DNA of 64,000 nucleotides from Comamonas piscis (GCF_014109725.1 NZ_CP058554.1:3472001-3536000), one strand, 5' to 3'; shown: positions 8,659-17,833, numbered from the stretch's first letter. Program-made: numbers and translations. Notes: generated by a model from the sequence alone, not told the origin.

Positions 8659-8829
8659 TTAACCGCCCTTGTGCGTGCGCTTGCCTGGGTTCTTCTTCGA
8701 ACGGGTAGCGGTGCCACGGGCACGGCTAGCCTGTTGACCACGGCCAGCCGTAGGCAGGCTCTTGCCGTTAGGCAACGTGGGTTGAGGGGTGAACTTGCGG
8801 TCAGCTTCGGTAACGATTTTGTTGCCCAT
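8659..8829 (-). CDS. small basic protein of 56 residues, function unknown
   Basis: A complete short frame starts MGNKIVTEADRKFTPQPTLP and ends KKNPGKRTHKGG. It is very rich in Lys and Arg, with Gly, Thr and Pro and no hydrophobic core, so it is probably disordered or nucleic-acid binding. A GAGGT ribosome binding site lies about 9 nt upstream of the ATG, and the terminator at 8551-8577 lies downstream with its better T-tract in this direction. I do not recognise a characterised family. Codon use is normal for the window. A role in ribosome or RNA binding is only an inference from charge. Confidence 0.75.
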   Translation of the reverse strand: MGNKIVTEADRKFTPQPTLPNGKSLPTAGRGQQASRARGTATRSKKNPGKRTHKGG

Positions 8830-9050
8830 CCTGGGACCTCGCGATAAACAAAACCGACATTAGGCCACAGATGCTACGCAAGCAGATAAAAATACCTGCT
8901 AATTCCCGCGCCTTGGTGCGAAATTAGGCATGCAAGCCGCAAGGCAACCGCGCAAATCAGGCGCTTTGCTTACATTTCGCCCGCTCTACCAGCTTGTAAA
9001 TTACGTCTATCTGGTTAGGATTCATAAAACAGAACAAGGAATAATTTCTT

Positions 9051-9653
9051 ATGCATGAGCTCGATCATCAACAACGGCCGCAACAGCGCACCCTCTGGCT
9101 CCCCCTCGCAGCAGGTGTGGCGGCCTTGGCCGTTTACTGGTGGGCCAGCAGCAAATCTCGCAAAGTCGTACCTGTGGACCTGATCGAACCGGTGGCCGAC
9201 TTTGATGTGGATCGCTTTGTCGGCGACTGGTATGAGATCGCCCGCATCGAGCGCGGCCTGGGCAAGCCGCTGACACGCTCGCGTGTGGAGTACGAACTGC
9301 TGAGCGATGGCAGCCTGGGCATCACCACCCGGGGATTCCATGCAGGCACCCACCGCTGGGTCGAGGGCCATGGTATTGCCCGCTTTGTGGGTGCACCCCA
9401 CTTTGGCGCGATGAAGGCCTCGTTCATGGGCCCCTTCCATGAGGGCTACCATGTGGTTGCCATCGACCCCGATTACCGCTGGGCCATGCTGATGGGCGAC
9501 ACCACCGACTCCTTCAAGCTGCTCTCGCGCCAGCCAGTGCTGGATGGCAAGACCAGCGACATGCTGGTGCACCAGGCAGCGTTGATGGGCGTCGAGACCT
9601 CGCGTATTCATTGGGTGATGCAGGACGGCATCAACCCCACTGGCCACTGGTAA
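9051..9653 (+). CDS. blc: lipocalin family protein (Blc-like)
   Basis: A 200-residue protein with an N-terminal transmembrane or signal-anchor segment (about residues 14-32) and a lipocalin beta-barrel. The GxW signature is visible in FVGDWYEIARIERG. Bacterial lipocalins of the Blc type bind lipids such as lysophospholipids at the cell envelope. There is no lipobox cysteine, so it seems anchored by its N-terminal helix rather than as a lipoprotein, unlike E. coli Blc. A modest promoter, TTGTAA-16 bp-TAGGAT, lies at 8993-9020. It is monocistronic and ends at a terminator. Confidence 0.87.
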   Translation: MHELDHQQRPQQRTLWLPLAAGVAALAVYWWASSKSRKVVPVDLIEPVADFDVDRFVGDWYEIARIERGLGKPLTRSRVEYELLSDGSLGITTRGFHAGTHRWVEGHGIARFVGAPHFGAMKASFMGPFHEGYHVVAIDPDYRWAMLMGDTTDSFKLLSRQPVLDGKTSDMLVHQAALMGVETSRIHWVMQDGINPTGHW

Positions 9654-9699
9654 GCGGCTTCCGCTAGCGTCGCCTCTGGCGGCTCATCTTGCCACTTGT

Positions 9700-9725
9700 A
9701 AAGCCTGCGCAGTGCCGCAGGCTTT
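9700..9725. terminator. bidirectional terminator between lipocalin and livF
   Basis: AAGCCTGCG and CGCAGGCTT form a 9-bp perfect stem with a 6-nt loop between two convergent genes. T-tracts are short on both sides, so termination strength is uncertain. Confidence 0.65.
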
Positions 9726-9742
9726 GCGCTATGAACGGTGTA

Positions 9743-10495
9743 TCAAACGCCGATCCGCTTGGCCCCCGCCCGCTCCTCATCCATCAAGGCCTGCATGCTG
9801 CCGGCAAACTGAACCACGCCCTTTTCCAGCACATAGGCCCGGTCGCTGACCAAGCGGGCAAAGTGCAGGTTTTGCTCGCAGAGCAGAATGCTCACGCCCC
9901 GGCGCTTGAGCTGCAGCACCATCTGTACCATCTGCTCGACAATCACCGGCGCTACCCCTTCTGAAGGCTCGTCGAGCAGGACCAGATAGGGGTTGCCCAT
10001 CAAGGTGCGGGCAACCGTCAGCATCTGCTGCTCGCCGCCGCTCATCTGGCCACCGGGGCGCTGCGGCATGGCCGCCAGATTGGGGAAAGCTGCCAGCAGC
10101 TCGTCCACGGTCCAGTGGCTGGCGGCGCTGCCATCAGCCCAACTGCGCGGGGGCTGGCGGCCCACCTCCAGGTTCTCCAGCACCGTCAGTTCGCTGAAAA
10201 TGCGCCGGTCCTCGGGCACATAGCCCAGGCCCATGCGGGCGATCTGCCAAGCGTCAGCCTGCGCAATGCTCTGGCCCATAAAGCGCACACTGCCCTGGCG
10301 CCGCTCCACCAGCCCCATGATGGCCTTGAGCGTGGTCGATTTGCCCGCGCCATTGCGGCCCATCAAGGCCACCACCTCACCGCGCCGCACCTCCAGCGCC
10401 ACATCAAACAGAATGTGGGCCTCGCCATACCAGGCGTTCAACTGGCTCACCTGCAGCAGCACATCGGCGTTTGCGTTGCTTGTCTGCGTGGTCAT
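9743..10495 (-). CDS. livF: branched-chain amino acid-type ABC transporter ATPase LivF
   Basis: A 250-residue ABC ATPase of the LivF family. Walker A is GRNGAGKST, the signature is MSGGEQQM, Walker B is LVLLDEPSEG, and the LivF-type Q and C-terminal regions are present. LivF normally pairs with LivG to energise a LivHM permease for branched-chain amino acids or related ligands. The ATG at 10495 overlaps the livG stop (TGATG); a GTG sits one codon upstream. No permease or binding protein is adjacent, so the substrate cannot be read from this window. Confidence 0.88.
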   Translation of the reverse strand: MTTQTSNANADVLLQVSQLNAWYGEAHILFDVALEVRRGEVVALMGRNGAGKSTTLKAIMGLVERRQGSVRFMGQSIAQADAWQIARMGLGYVPEDRRIFSELTVLENLEVGRQPPRSWADGSAASHWTVDELLAAFPNLAAMPQRPGGQMSGGEQQMLTVARTLMGNPYLVLLDEPSEGVAPVIVEQMVQMVLQLKRRGVSILLCEQNLHFARLVSDRAYVLEKGVVQFAGSMQALMDEERAGAKRIGV

Positions 10496-11265
10496 CACAC
10501 GGGCTCCTGGCTGTCATAGGTGCTGCCTGTGCCCAGGTACACCGCCTGCACCTCGGGGTTGTGCCGCACAGCCTCCGGCGTACCCTCGGCAATCAGCCGG
10601 CCCCGCGCCAGCACGATGATGCGGTCCGCATAGGCGAACACCACATCCATGCTGTGCTCGGTAAACAGCACCGCCATGTTGCGCTCGCGGGCCAGTTGCC
10701 GGGTCAGGGCCATCAGTTGCAGCCGCTCGGCCTGGGCCATGCCGGCGGTCGGCTCATCCATGAGCAGCAACAAGGGCTTATGCGCCATGGCCATCGCCAG
10801 CTCCACCCGCTTCACATCGCCATAGGCCAGCGCATTGCAGGCGCGGTCCGCTTGGTCCTGCATGCCCACCAGCGCCAGCAAGGCCAGCGCCTGCTCGCGC
10901 TCAAACGCAGCCGCTTTTTGCCACAGCCCGAACGTGCGGCCTGCCGCAGACAACAAGGCCATCTGCACATTCTCGGCCACCGTCAGCGAGGCAAAGGTTT
11001 CGGCAATCTGGAAGGTACGCCCTACCCCCAGCCGCCATATCTCGCGCGGTAGCTTGCCGCCCAAGGCGGTGCCATTCAGCAGCATGCTGCCGGCATCAGG
11101 CCGCAGCTGGCCACCCAGCATATTGAAGGTCGTCGTCTTGCCGGCACCGTTGGGGCCAATCAGCGCCAGCACCTCGCCCGGGCGCAGCGCAAAGCCCACG
11201 TCGGCAACGGCCTGCACGCCGCCAAAGCGCTTGCCCAAACCGGTCACTTGCAGCAGTTCTGTCAT
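10495..11265 (-). CDS. livG: branched-chain amino acid-type ABC transporter ATPase LivG
   Basis: A 256-residue ABC ATPase with Walker A GPNGAGKTT, the atypical LivG signature region AYGDVKRVELAMA in place of LSGGQ, and Walker B LLLLMDEPTAGM. The LivG-specific extension follows the Walker A region and includes VGRTFQIAETF. I use the ATG at 11265; another in-frame ATG is five codons upstream, and neither has a strong ribosome binding site. It is coupled to livF. The gene just upstream is yejF, not livM, so this ATPase pair appears detached from its membrane partners. Confidence 0.86.
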   Translation of the reverse strand: MTELLQVTGLGKRFGGVQAVADVGFALRPGEVLALIGPNGAGKTTTFNMLGGQLRPDAGSMLLNGTALGGKLPREIWRLGVGRTFQIAETFASLTVAENVQMALLSAAGRTFGLWQKAAAFEREQALALLALVGMQDQADRACNALAYGDVKRVELAMAMAHKPLLLLMDEPTAGMAQAERLQLMALTRQLARERNMAVLFTEHSMDVVFAYADRIIVLARGRLIAEGTPEAVRHNPEVQAVYLGTGSTYDSQEPV

Positions 11266-11362
11266 GGAAATCCAGGTCATTGCGCAGACAGACCCACGCC
11301 GCCTGTCGCTTAAAAAATCTGGCCAATGGCCTTTAAAAATCTTGACGCCTTGGGCTGCAAAC

Positions 11363-13000
11363 TCAGCTCAGCTCCAGGCTCGCAGCCATCAAGCGCTGGG
11401 TATAGGCCTCGCGGGGGGCGTCAAGCACCTGCATGACCTCGCCCGCCTCCACCACCTCGCCGTCCTTCATCACCAGCACCTCATGCGCCATCGCGCGGAT
11501 CACCGCCACATCGTGGGTGATCAGCAGATAACTGAGGCCACGCTCGCGCTGCAAGCGCTGCAGCAAAGCCAGCACCTGCTGCTGGATGGTGACGTCCAGC
11601 GCGCTGGTGGGCTCATCCAGCACCAAAATCTCCGGGTCCACGATCAGCGCGCGGGCAATGGCCAGGCGCTGGCGCTGGCCGCCAGAGAACGCATGCGGGT
11701 AGCGGTCGAGCAGCTCGGGGAACTGCACCTCGGTCATGCCCACTTCGTTCAGCATGGCCAGCACCTGCTCGCGCAGTTGTGCAGCGCTCAGCCCAGGCTG
11801 CGCCAGCTGCAGGCCTTCGCCCACGATCTCTTGCACCGTCATCCGGGGCGACAGCGACGAGAACGGATCCTGGAACACCACCTGCACCTTGCGGCGCAGT
11901 TGCTGGTTGGAGGCGCTGTTGTGCTGCGGCGGTTGCTGCCAGCTCTGCTGGTCAATGCGCAGCTCGCCCTGGCTGGGCAACAGGCCCAAAATCGCCTGGG
12001 CCAAGGTGGATTTGCCCGAGCCCGACTCGCCAATCACCCCCAAGGTCTGGCCCCGGCCCAGCACCATGCTGGCGCCGCGCAGCGCATCAAACCGCCCTTT
12101 GCGAAACCAGCCGCGAATGCCTGGCAGCGGGGTGGCATAGCTGACCTGCAAGCCCTGCGTTTGCAGCACCGCCGGCGCATCGGGCTGGCGAGCCACCACC
12201 TGGCGCTGGGGCGTGCTGGCCAGCAGCTTTTGGGTGTAGGGGTGCTGGGGTGCGGCAAACACGTCGGCCACAGGCCCCTGCTCCACCAGCCGGCCTTTTT
12301 CCATCACGGCCACCCGGTCGGCAAAATGCCGCACCAGCGGCAAATCATGGGTGATCATCAGCACGGCCATGCCGGTCTGTCGCTGCAGGTCGCTCAGCAG
12401 TTCGAGAATCTGGCCTCGCAGGCTCACATCCAGCGCGGTCGTCGGCTCGTCGGCAATCAGCAGCTTGGGCCGACTGGCCAGGGCCATCGCAATCATCGCG
12501 CGCTGGCGCTGGCCACCGCTCAACTGGTGCGGGTAGCTGCCGGCGCGCCGCTCGGGCTCCCGGATGCCGGTGGTGGCCAGCAGCTCTACGGCCTGCGCCC
12601 AGGCCTCCTTGTCGCCCATGCCGCGTTTGAGCTGCAGCACCTCGGCAATCTGCGCGCCCATCGTCAACAGCGGGTTCAGCGCCGTCATCGGCTCTTGGAA
12701 GATCACCGCAATCTCATCGCCGCGCACTGCTTGAATTTCACGCTCGGAGATCTGCAGCAGGTTGCGCCCACCCATCAGCGCCTCGCCGCGCAGCTGGGCA
12801 TCACCCACCAAGCGCAGCAGCGACAGCGCCGTGATGGTCTTGCCCGAGCCAGATTCGCCCACCAAGGCCAGCTTCTCGCCGGCCTGGATGGAAAAGCTCA
12901 GGTCCTTGACGACGTCCTGGCCGCCAAAGCCCACATGCAAGTGGTTGACCTGCAACAGCGGCGCAGGCACTGCAGCCGGAATGGATGCACTCTCAAGCAT
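11363..13000 (-). CDS. yejF: peptide ABC transporter, double ATPase subunit YejF
   Basis: A 545-residue fused ABC ATPase with two complete nucleotide-binding domains. The first has Walker A GESGSGKT and signature LSGGQRQRA; the second has GESGSGKST and FSGGQRQRL. Each has an oligopeptide-type C-terminal extension. YejF powers import through YejBE of peptides, including microcin C and antimicrobial peptides in enterobacteria. The ATG at 13000 has AGGAGG 6 nt upstream and overlaps the yejE 3' end by 8 bp. An upstream in-frame start would add 20 unrelated residues. Confidence 0.94.
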   Translation of the reverse strand: MLESASIPAAVPAPLLQVNHLHVGFGGQDVVKDLSFSIQAGEKLALVGESGSGKTITALSLLRLVGDAQLRGEALMGGRNLLQISEREIQAVRGDEIAVIFQEPMTALNPLLTMGAQIAEVLQLKRGMGDKEAWAQAVELLATTGIREPERRAGSYPHQLSGGQRQRAMIAMALASRPKLLIADEPTTALDVSLRGQILELLSDLQRQTGMAVLMITHDLPLVRHFADRVAVMEKGRLVEQGPVADVFAAPQHPYTQKLLASTPQRQVVARQPDAPAVLQTQGLQVSYATPLPGIRGWFRKGRFDALRGASMVLGRGQTLGVIGESGSGKSTLAQAILGLLPSQGELRIDQQSWQQPPQHNSASNQQLRRKVQVVFQDPFSSLSPRMTVQEIVGEGLQLAQPGLSAAQLREQVLAMLNEVGMTEVQFPELLDRYPHAFSGGQRQRLAIARALIVDPEILVLDEPTSALDVTIQQQVLALLQRLQRERGLSYLLITHDVAVIRAMAHEVLVMKDGEVVEAGEVMQVLDAPREAYTQRLMAASLELS

Positions 13001-14162
13001 GCTGCGCCTCCTTGGTATTTGCCGCCGCGGTCGACGGTGCTGGTGCTGCGGCGGGCGCAACGGGCTTGTCGCCCGCGGGCGTGTTCAGCTGCTTTCTCGG
13101 GTCCAGCGCATCGCGCAGCGCATCGCCCATAAAGGTCAGCAGCAGCAAGGTGATGACCAGCACCGCAAAGGTGGCCAGCGAAATCCACCAGGCATCGATG
13201 CTGTTCTTGCCCTGGTTGAGCAGTTCACCGAGACTGGGGGTGCCGGGGGGCACGCCCAGGCCCAGAAAGTCCAGCGAGGTCAAGGTCAAGATCGCCGCGC
13301 TCATCTGGAACGGCAAGAAGGTGACCACCGGCGTCATGCTGTTGGGCAGAATGTGGCGCCACATGATTTTCCAGCTCGGCACGCCCAGCGCCTGCGCCGA
13401 TTTCACATAGTCCATCTGGCGGTTGCGCAAAAACTCCACCCGCACATAGTCAGCCAGCGCCATCCAGCTGAACAGGCTCAGCAGCACCAGGAGCAAGGCC
13501 ACGCTGGGGGCCAACACGGCGCTGAAGATAATGAGCAGGTACAAGGTCGGCATGGCGCTCCATATCTCGGTAAAGCGCTGGCCCACCAAATCCACCTTGC
13601 CGCCAAAAAAGCCCTGGATGGCCCCCGCCAGCACACCAATAATGGTGCCCACTACCGTCAGCGCCAGGCCAAACAGCACACTCACCCGAAAGCCATATAT
13701 CAGCTGTGCGAGCAGATCCCGTCCCCGGTCATCGGTGCCCAGCCAGTTGTCGGCAGACGGGGCAGACGGCGTGGGCGACTTGGCAAAATAGTTGATGGTG
13801 CCCGGCCCAAAATGGTTAGGGGGGAACAGCACCCAGTTGCCGTCTTTGCGCAATTGCTGCTCGATAAAGGGGTCGAGGTAGTCGGTCGCGGTGTGGAAAT
13901 CGCCGCCAAACGTGGTCTCCGGGTAGTCCTTGGCGAGAGGGAAATAGGTCTGCCCTTGGTAGCGCACGATGAGGGGTTTGTCGTTGCTGAGCACCTCGGC
14001 GAACAGGCTGAGCACCACCAGCACTACAAACAGCAGCAGGCTGTAAAAGCCCAGCTTGTTGGACTTGAAGCGGCGCCAGGCGCGGGCGGCGGGAGAGCGG
14101 CCGGGTGGCAATGGGGAAACAGGCTTGGTCATTGTTATGGTCTGCGGAGACGGTATGGGCAC
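12993..14162 (-). CDS. yejE: peptide ABC transporter permease YejE
   Basis: A 389-residue inner-membrane permease of the OppC/DppC type, with an N-terminal transmembrane segment, a long periplasmic loop and the binding-protein-dependent transport domain. The EAA loop is visible around AQALGVPSWKIMWRHILPN. The C-terminal tail is Ala/Pro-rich and poorly conserved. The GTG at 14162 is directly preceded by a strong AGGAGG-type site; an ATG at 14132 is the alternative start. It overlaps yejF. The usual yejB neighbour is separated by a plus-strand gene. Confidence 0.93.
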   Translation of the reverse strand: MPIPSPQTITMTKPVSPLPPGRSPAARAWRRFKSNKLGFYSLLLFVVLVVLSLFAEVLSNDKPLIVRYQGQTYFPLAKDYPETTFGGDFHTATDYLDPFIEQQLRKDGNWVLFPPNHFGPGTINYFAKSPTPSAPSADNWLGTDDRGRDLLAQLIYGFRVSVLFGLALTVVGTIIGVLAGAIQGFFGGKVDLVGQRFTEIWSAMPTLYLLIIFSAVLAPSVALLLVLLSLFSWMALADYVRVEFLRNRQMDYVKSAQALGVPSWKIMWRHILPNSMTPVVTFLPFQMSAAILTLTSLDFLGLGVPPGTPSLGELLNQGKNSIDAWWISLATFAVLVITLLLLTFMGDALRDALDPRKQLNTPAGDKPVAPAAAPAPSTAAANTKEAQHA

Positions 14163-14302
14163 CCTCCCCCTCCTGTCACTGAATGTGGGTGCCTGGGGCC
14201 AACTGTGATGACTGTCGCAGCTGCGGCGGCGATGGCACTAGCATCCGCGATGTCGCTATTGGCCGACAGCCAAACGGCGCGCCATCGGCCATGCTCTGCG
14301 CC

Positions 14303-14776
14303 ATGTCTGCCACCAACACCGCCCAAGCCTTGCGCACCGCGCTCAAAAGCATTGCCATTTTTGAAGCGCTCAAAGGCCTGGCCGCACTGCTGGGCCTGTT
14401 GGGGCTGCTGAGCCTGCTGCACCACGATCTGCACCGGCTCGCGCTGGAGCTGATCGGGCACTTTGGCCTGTCGCCCGAGGCGCGTTATCCGGCCGTGCTG
14501 ATCACCTGGGTGGACAAGATCAATGCCACCTCCATCCACACCCTCGTGCTGCTGGGCGCGACTTATATCGCGCTGCGCTGGCTGGAGGCCTGGGGTTTGT
14601 GGCATGACAAGGCCTGGGGCGAATGGCTGGGTGCGCTGTCCTCCGGTCTGTACATTCCCCTGGAAGTGCAGCACCTGCTGGCGCACCGCCACTGGCAAGG
14701 TGCGGTGGTGCTGATTCTCAATACCGTGGTGGTGGCCGTGCTGCTGCGGCGCTTGTACCTGCGGCGCAAAGCCTGA
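14303..14776 (+). CDS. DUF2127 membrane protein
   Basis: A 157-residue protein with about four transmembrane helices. It has the DUF2127 pattern: an IFEALKGLAALLGLLGLL helix near the N-terminus, then ATYIALRWLEAWGLW and SSGLYIPLEVQHLL. The function of the family is unknown. I chose the ATG at 14303 because similarity begins there; upstream in-frame starts add a poor, low-complexity extension. The gene faces opposite to yejB and yejE and lies exactly between them, so it interrupts an otherwise contiguous peptide importer locus. Confidence 0.8.
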   Translation: MSATNTAQALRTALKSIAIFEALKGLAALLGLLGLLSLLHHDLHRLALELIGHFGLSPEARYPAVLITWVDKINATSIHTLVLLGATYIALRWLEAWGLWHDKAWGEWLGALSSGLYIPLEVQHLLAHRHWQGAVVLILNTVVVAVLLRRLYLRRKA

Positions 14777-14834
14777 GCCGCAGCAGAAAGCGGCTGGTGG
14801 TGTCGGTAGCGTGGCCAATGCGGGCATACGCGCC

Positions 14835-15860
14835 TCAGTCAAATTTGACACGCGGATCGACCCAGACATAGCACAGGTCGCTGACCAGCTTGGTGAGCAA
14901 ACCGATCAAGGTGAACAGGTACAAGGTGCCCAGCACGACGGGGTAATCGCGGCGGATCACGCTCTCGTAGCTGAGCAGGCCCAGGCCGTCGAGCGAGAAC
15001 AGGGTCTCGATCAGCAAGGCCCCTGTGAAGAAGGCGCCGATAAAGGCGGCGGGAAAGCCTGTGACAATCGGCAGCAAGGCATTGCGGAACACATGGCGCC
15101 ACAGCACCTGGCGCTCGCTCAGGCCCTTGGCCTTGGCCGTCACCACATACTGCTTGCGGATCTCTTCCAAAAACGCATTCTTGGTGAGCATGGCGGTCAC
15201 TGCAAAGCTGCCCGCCACCATGGCCGTCACCGGCAAGGTGATATGCCAGAGGTAGTCCACCACCCGGGCGGCCCAGCCCATGTCTTCCCAGCTTGATGAC
15301 GTGAGGCCGCGCAGCGGAAACATCTGCAACTGCCCGCCAAAAATCACCAGCAGCGCCACCCCCAGCACAAAGCCTGGTATTGCATAGCCAACCAGCACAA
15401 TGATGGTGCTCAGCAAATCAAAGCGGCTGCCCGCGCGCACTGCCTTGGCAATGCCTAGCGGCACGGCGATCAGGTAGCTTATGAAAAAGGTCCAGAGCCC
15501 CAGGCTGATGGAGACCGGCAGCTTGTCCTTGATCAGCTGCCAGACGCTCTTGTTCTGAAAAAAGCTGTTGCCCAAATCAAAGCGCGCAAACTGGCCCAGC
15601 ATCTGCACAAAGCGCTCGGCGGGCGGTTTGTCAAAGCCGTACAAGGCCTTGATTTCGTCGAGCCGCTTGGGGTCGATGCCTTGCGCACCCCGGTAGGCCA
15701 TGCCTGCGCCCTCGGCACCACGGCTGCCGGCCTTGGCCTCTGCCAAGTACTGCTCAACAGGGCCACCCGGCACAAACTGGATCACCAAAAACGTCAGCAG
15801 CAGGACCCCGAACAAGGTGGGAATCATCAGCAGCAGGCGTTTGAGGATGTAGGCAAACAT
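14835..15860 (-). CDS. yejB: peptide ABC transporter permease YejB
   Basis: A 341-residue OppB/DppB-type inner-membrane permease beginning MFAYILKRLLLMIPTLFGVL, with six predicted helices and the EAA loop around AKGLSERQVLWRHVFRNALLP. It is partner to YejE in the YejABEF peptide importer. Between it and yejE, downstream on the same strand, lies the plus-strand DUF2127 gene, leaving about 670 bp without a yej coding region. Read-through transcription of yejB into yejE would therefore be antisense to that gene. Confidence 0.93.
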   Translation of the reverse strand: MFAYILKRLLLMIPTLFGVLLLTFLVIQFVPGGPVEQYLAEAKAGSRGAEGAGMAYRGAQGIDPKRLDEIKALYGFDKPPAERFVQMLGQFARFDLGNSFFQNKSVWQLIKDKLPVSISLGLWTFFISYLIAVPLGIAKAVRAGSRFDLLSTIIVLVGYAIPGFVLGVALLVIFGGQLQMFPLRGLTSSSWEDMGWAARVVDYLWHITLPVTAMVAGSFAVTAMLTKNAFLEEIRKQYVVTAKAKGLSERQVLWRHVFRNALLPIVTGFPAAFIGAFFTGALLIETLFSLDGLGLLSYESVIRRDYPVVLGTLYLFTLIGLLTKLVSDLCYVWVDPRVKFD

Positions 15861-15994
15861 GCGGTGCGGGCTCCAGGGTCAGCACGGGCGGGCAAGCGCC
15901 GTGGCACTGTGGCAAAAAACGCCTGGGCAGCGCGGCTGGCGCGCTTTGGCGGTGAGAGGGATCATATAACGGCTGGGCCCTGCTTCCGGGTGGG

Positions 15995-17833
15995 TCATGG
16001 CTTGGCCGTGTCCGCAGTGAGCGGCGGCATGCGCGCCCACCAGTAGTACATCAGCCAGGTCTCGCCGGTCACATAGGCGGGCACCTGCGGTGGCTCCACC
16101 AGGCGCCAGGCGTCATACACCACGCGGTGGCTGGCGGCATACCACTGCGGGATCAGGTAGTGGCCCGCCACAATGATGCGCTCCAGCGCATGGCAGGCGG
16201 GCAGCAGCTCTTGCTCGCTCTTGGCGCTGGCCATCTGAGCGATCATGGCATCGACCGCAGGGCTTTTGAGGCCGACAAAATTGCCCGAGCCATCCTGGTC
16301 AGCCGCCGCGCTGCCAAACAGCTCGGCGTATTCCTGGCCCGGGATATTGGTGCCCGGCACATTGATCGAGATCAGGTCAAAGTCAAACTTGTCGACCCGC
16401 TGCTGGTAGAGCGCGTAGTCGGCCACCCGCAGTTTGAGCTTGATGCCCAGCTTTTCCAGGTTGCGCATCCAGGTGGACACGGTGCGTATGCCGCCTTCGT
16501 TGCTGTCGAGGAACTCCAGCTCCAGCGCCTCGCCCTTGGGGTTGCGCAGCACGCCGCTAGCATCGACCTTCCAGCCTGCATCGGCCAGCAGCGCCTGCGC
16601 CTTGCGCAGGTTGTCGCGCAGGCTGCTGCCCTGGTCGGTACGCGGTGGGTCTTGCAGGGGCCCCAAGGTGCCGGCGGGCAGGTCTTTCTCAAACGGCTTG
16701 AGGAGCGCCAGCTCGGCATCGCTGGGGCTGCCATGCGTTTCGCAAACGGTGTTGCCAAACAGGCCATGCACCCGCTCGTAGGCGCCGTAGAACAGCTGGC
16801 GCTGCATCCACTCATAGTCAAAGGCCAGGCCCAGCGCTTCGCGCACCCGCACATCCTGCAGCACCGGCCGGCGCAGGTTTAAAAAATAGCTCTGAAAGCC
16901 GGACGGCAACTTGTTGGCAAAATCCCCCTTGCGCAGCTCGCCCCGGTCAAAACGCTTGCCATACAGGCGCCGCGCCCAGTCCCCGGCGCTGAAAAAGCGC
17001 ATCACATCAAACTCACCGGCCTTCAGCGCTTCCAGCTTGGCGGTGTTGTCCTTGTAGATCTTGATGGTGATTTTTTCAAAATTGGCACTGCCCACGCGCA
17101 CCGGCAGGTCCTTGCCCCAGTAGCTGGGGTCGCGCACATAGGTGATGTCGCGGCCAAAATTGACCGGGCCAATCTTGTAGGGGCCGCTGCCAATGGGCGT
17201 ATCGGTCACCACCTGGTCAAAAGGCTTGGGCTTGCCGTCCGCACCCAGGCCCCAATCGCGGCTGAACACCGGCAAGCTGCCCACCGTCAGCGGCAGATCG
17301 CGGTTGGGCTTTTTGAAGCGAAAACGCACCGTGCGCGCATCGACCACATCGCAGCCCTCCACATCAGCCAGCAAGGTCTTGTAGCCGGGGCTGGCGTACT
17401 GGCTGATCAGCGCCTCATAGCTGTGCTTCACATCCTGGGCCTGCACTGGCTTGCCGTTGTGAAAGCGCGCCGCCTGCCGGATTTTGAATGTCACCGACAT
17501 GCCATCGGCGGCCACATCGATATCTTCGGCCAGCAGCCCGTAGCCGGCGGTGGTCTCATCCAAGCTGGCGATCAGCAGGCTGTCAAACAGCATCTCGGCC
17601 AGGTAGGCCGGGGGCGAGCCCTTAATCGTGAACGGGTTGTACTTGTCAAAGGTGGAGTAGCGCAGCGCACTCACCAGGCGCAGCTCACCGCCTTTGGGCG
17701 CATCGGGGTTGGCATAGGCAAAATGCTTGAAATCCGCGGCATAGCGCGGCTCGCCCCACAGGGCATAGGCATGGTTGGCCCAGGCGGGTGCTGCCGCAGC
17801 AGCACACAAAATCAGCGGAAGGCAGAATCGCAT
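15995..17833 (-). CDS. yejA: peptide ABC transporter substrate-binding protein YejA
   Basis: A 612-residue periplasmic binding protein of family 5 (oligopeptide type). The ATG at 17833 gives a clear signal peptide, MRFCLPLILCAAAAAPAWA, cleaved before NHAYALWG. Hallmarks of YejA include YADFKHFAYANPDAPKGGEL and LNLRRPVLQDVRVREAL. It captures peptides for YejBEF. It is 134 bp upstream of yejB on the same strand, and divergent from fabI with a 121-bp shared promoter region. Confidence 0.93.
   Translation of the reverse strand: MRFCLPLILCAAAAAPAWANHAYALWGEPRYAADFKHFAYANPDAPKGGELRLVSALRYSTFDKYNPFTIKGSPPAYLAEMLFDSLLIASLDETTAGYGLLAEDIDVAADGMSVTFKIRQAARFHNGKPVQAQDVKHSYEALISQYASPGYKTLLADVEGCDVVDARTVRFRFKKPNRDLPLTVGSLPVFSRDWGLGADGKPKPFDQVVTDTPIGSGPYKIGPVNFGRDITYVRDPSYWGKDLPVRVGSANFEKITIKIYKDNTAKLEALKAGEFDVMRFFSAGDWARRLYGKRFDRGELRKGDFANKLPSGFQSYFLNLRRPVLQDVRVREALGLAFDYEWMQRQLFYGAYERVHGLFGNTVCETHGSPSDAELALLKPFEKDLPAGTLGPLQDPPRTDQGSSLRDNLRKAQALLADAGWKVDASGVLRNPKGEALELEFLDSNEGGIRTVSTWMRNLEKLGIKLKLRVADYALYQQRVDKFDFDLISINVPGTNIPGQEYAELFGSAAADQDGSGNFVGLKSPAVDAMIAQMASAKSEQELLPACHALERIIVAGHYLIPQWYAASHRVVYDAWRLVEPPQVPAYVTGETWLMYYWWARMPPLTADTAKP

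Noticed and set aside
8169..8741. A minus-strand frame of 190 codons covering cbpM
   Set aside because: It is antisense to cbpM, which has a ribosome binding site and the expected position after cbpA.
10835..14411. Long plus-strand frames opposite livG, yejF and yejE
   Set aside because: They are shadow frames of strongly conserved ABC transporter genes; no ribosome binding site or domain supports them.
14135..14869. A minus-strand frame of 244 codons over the DUF2127 region
   Set aside because: It would fill the gap between yejB and yejE, but the plus-strand frame encodes a coherent membrane protein and this one is Gln/His-rich without a domain.
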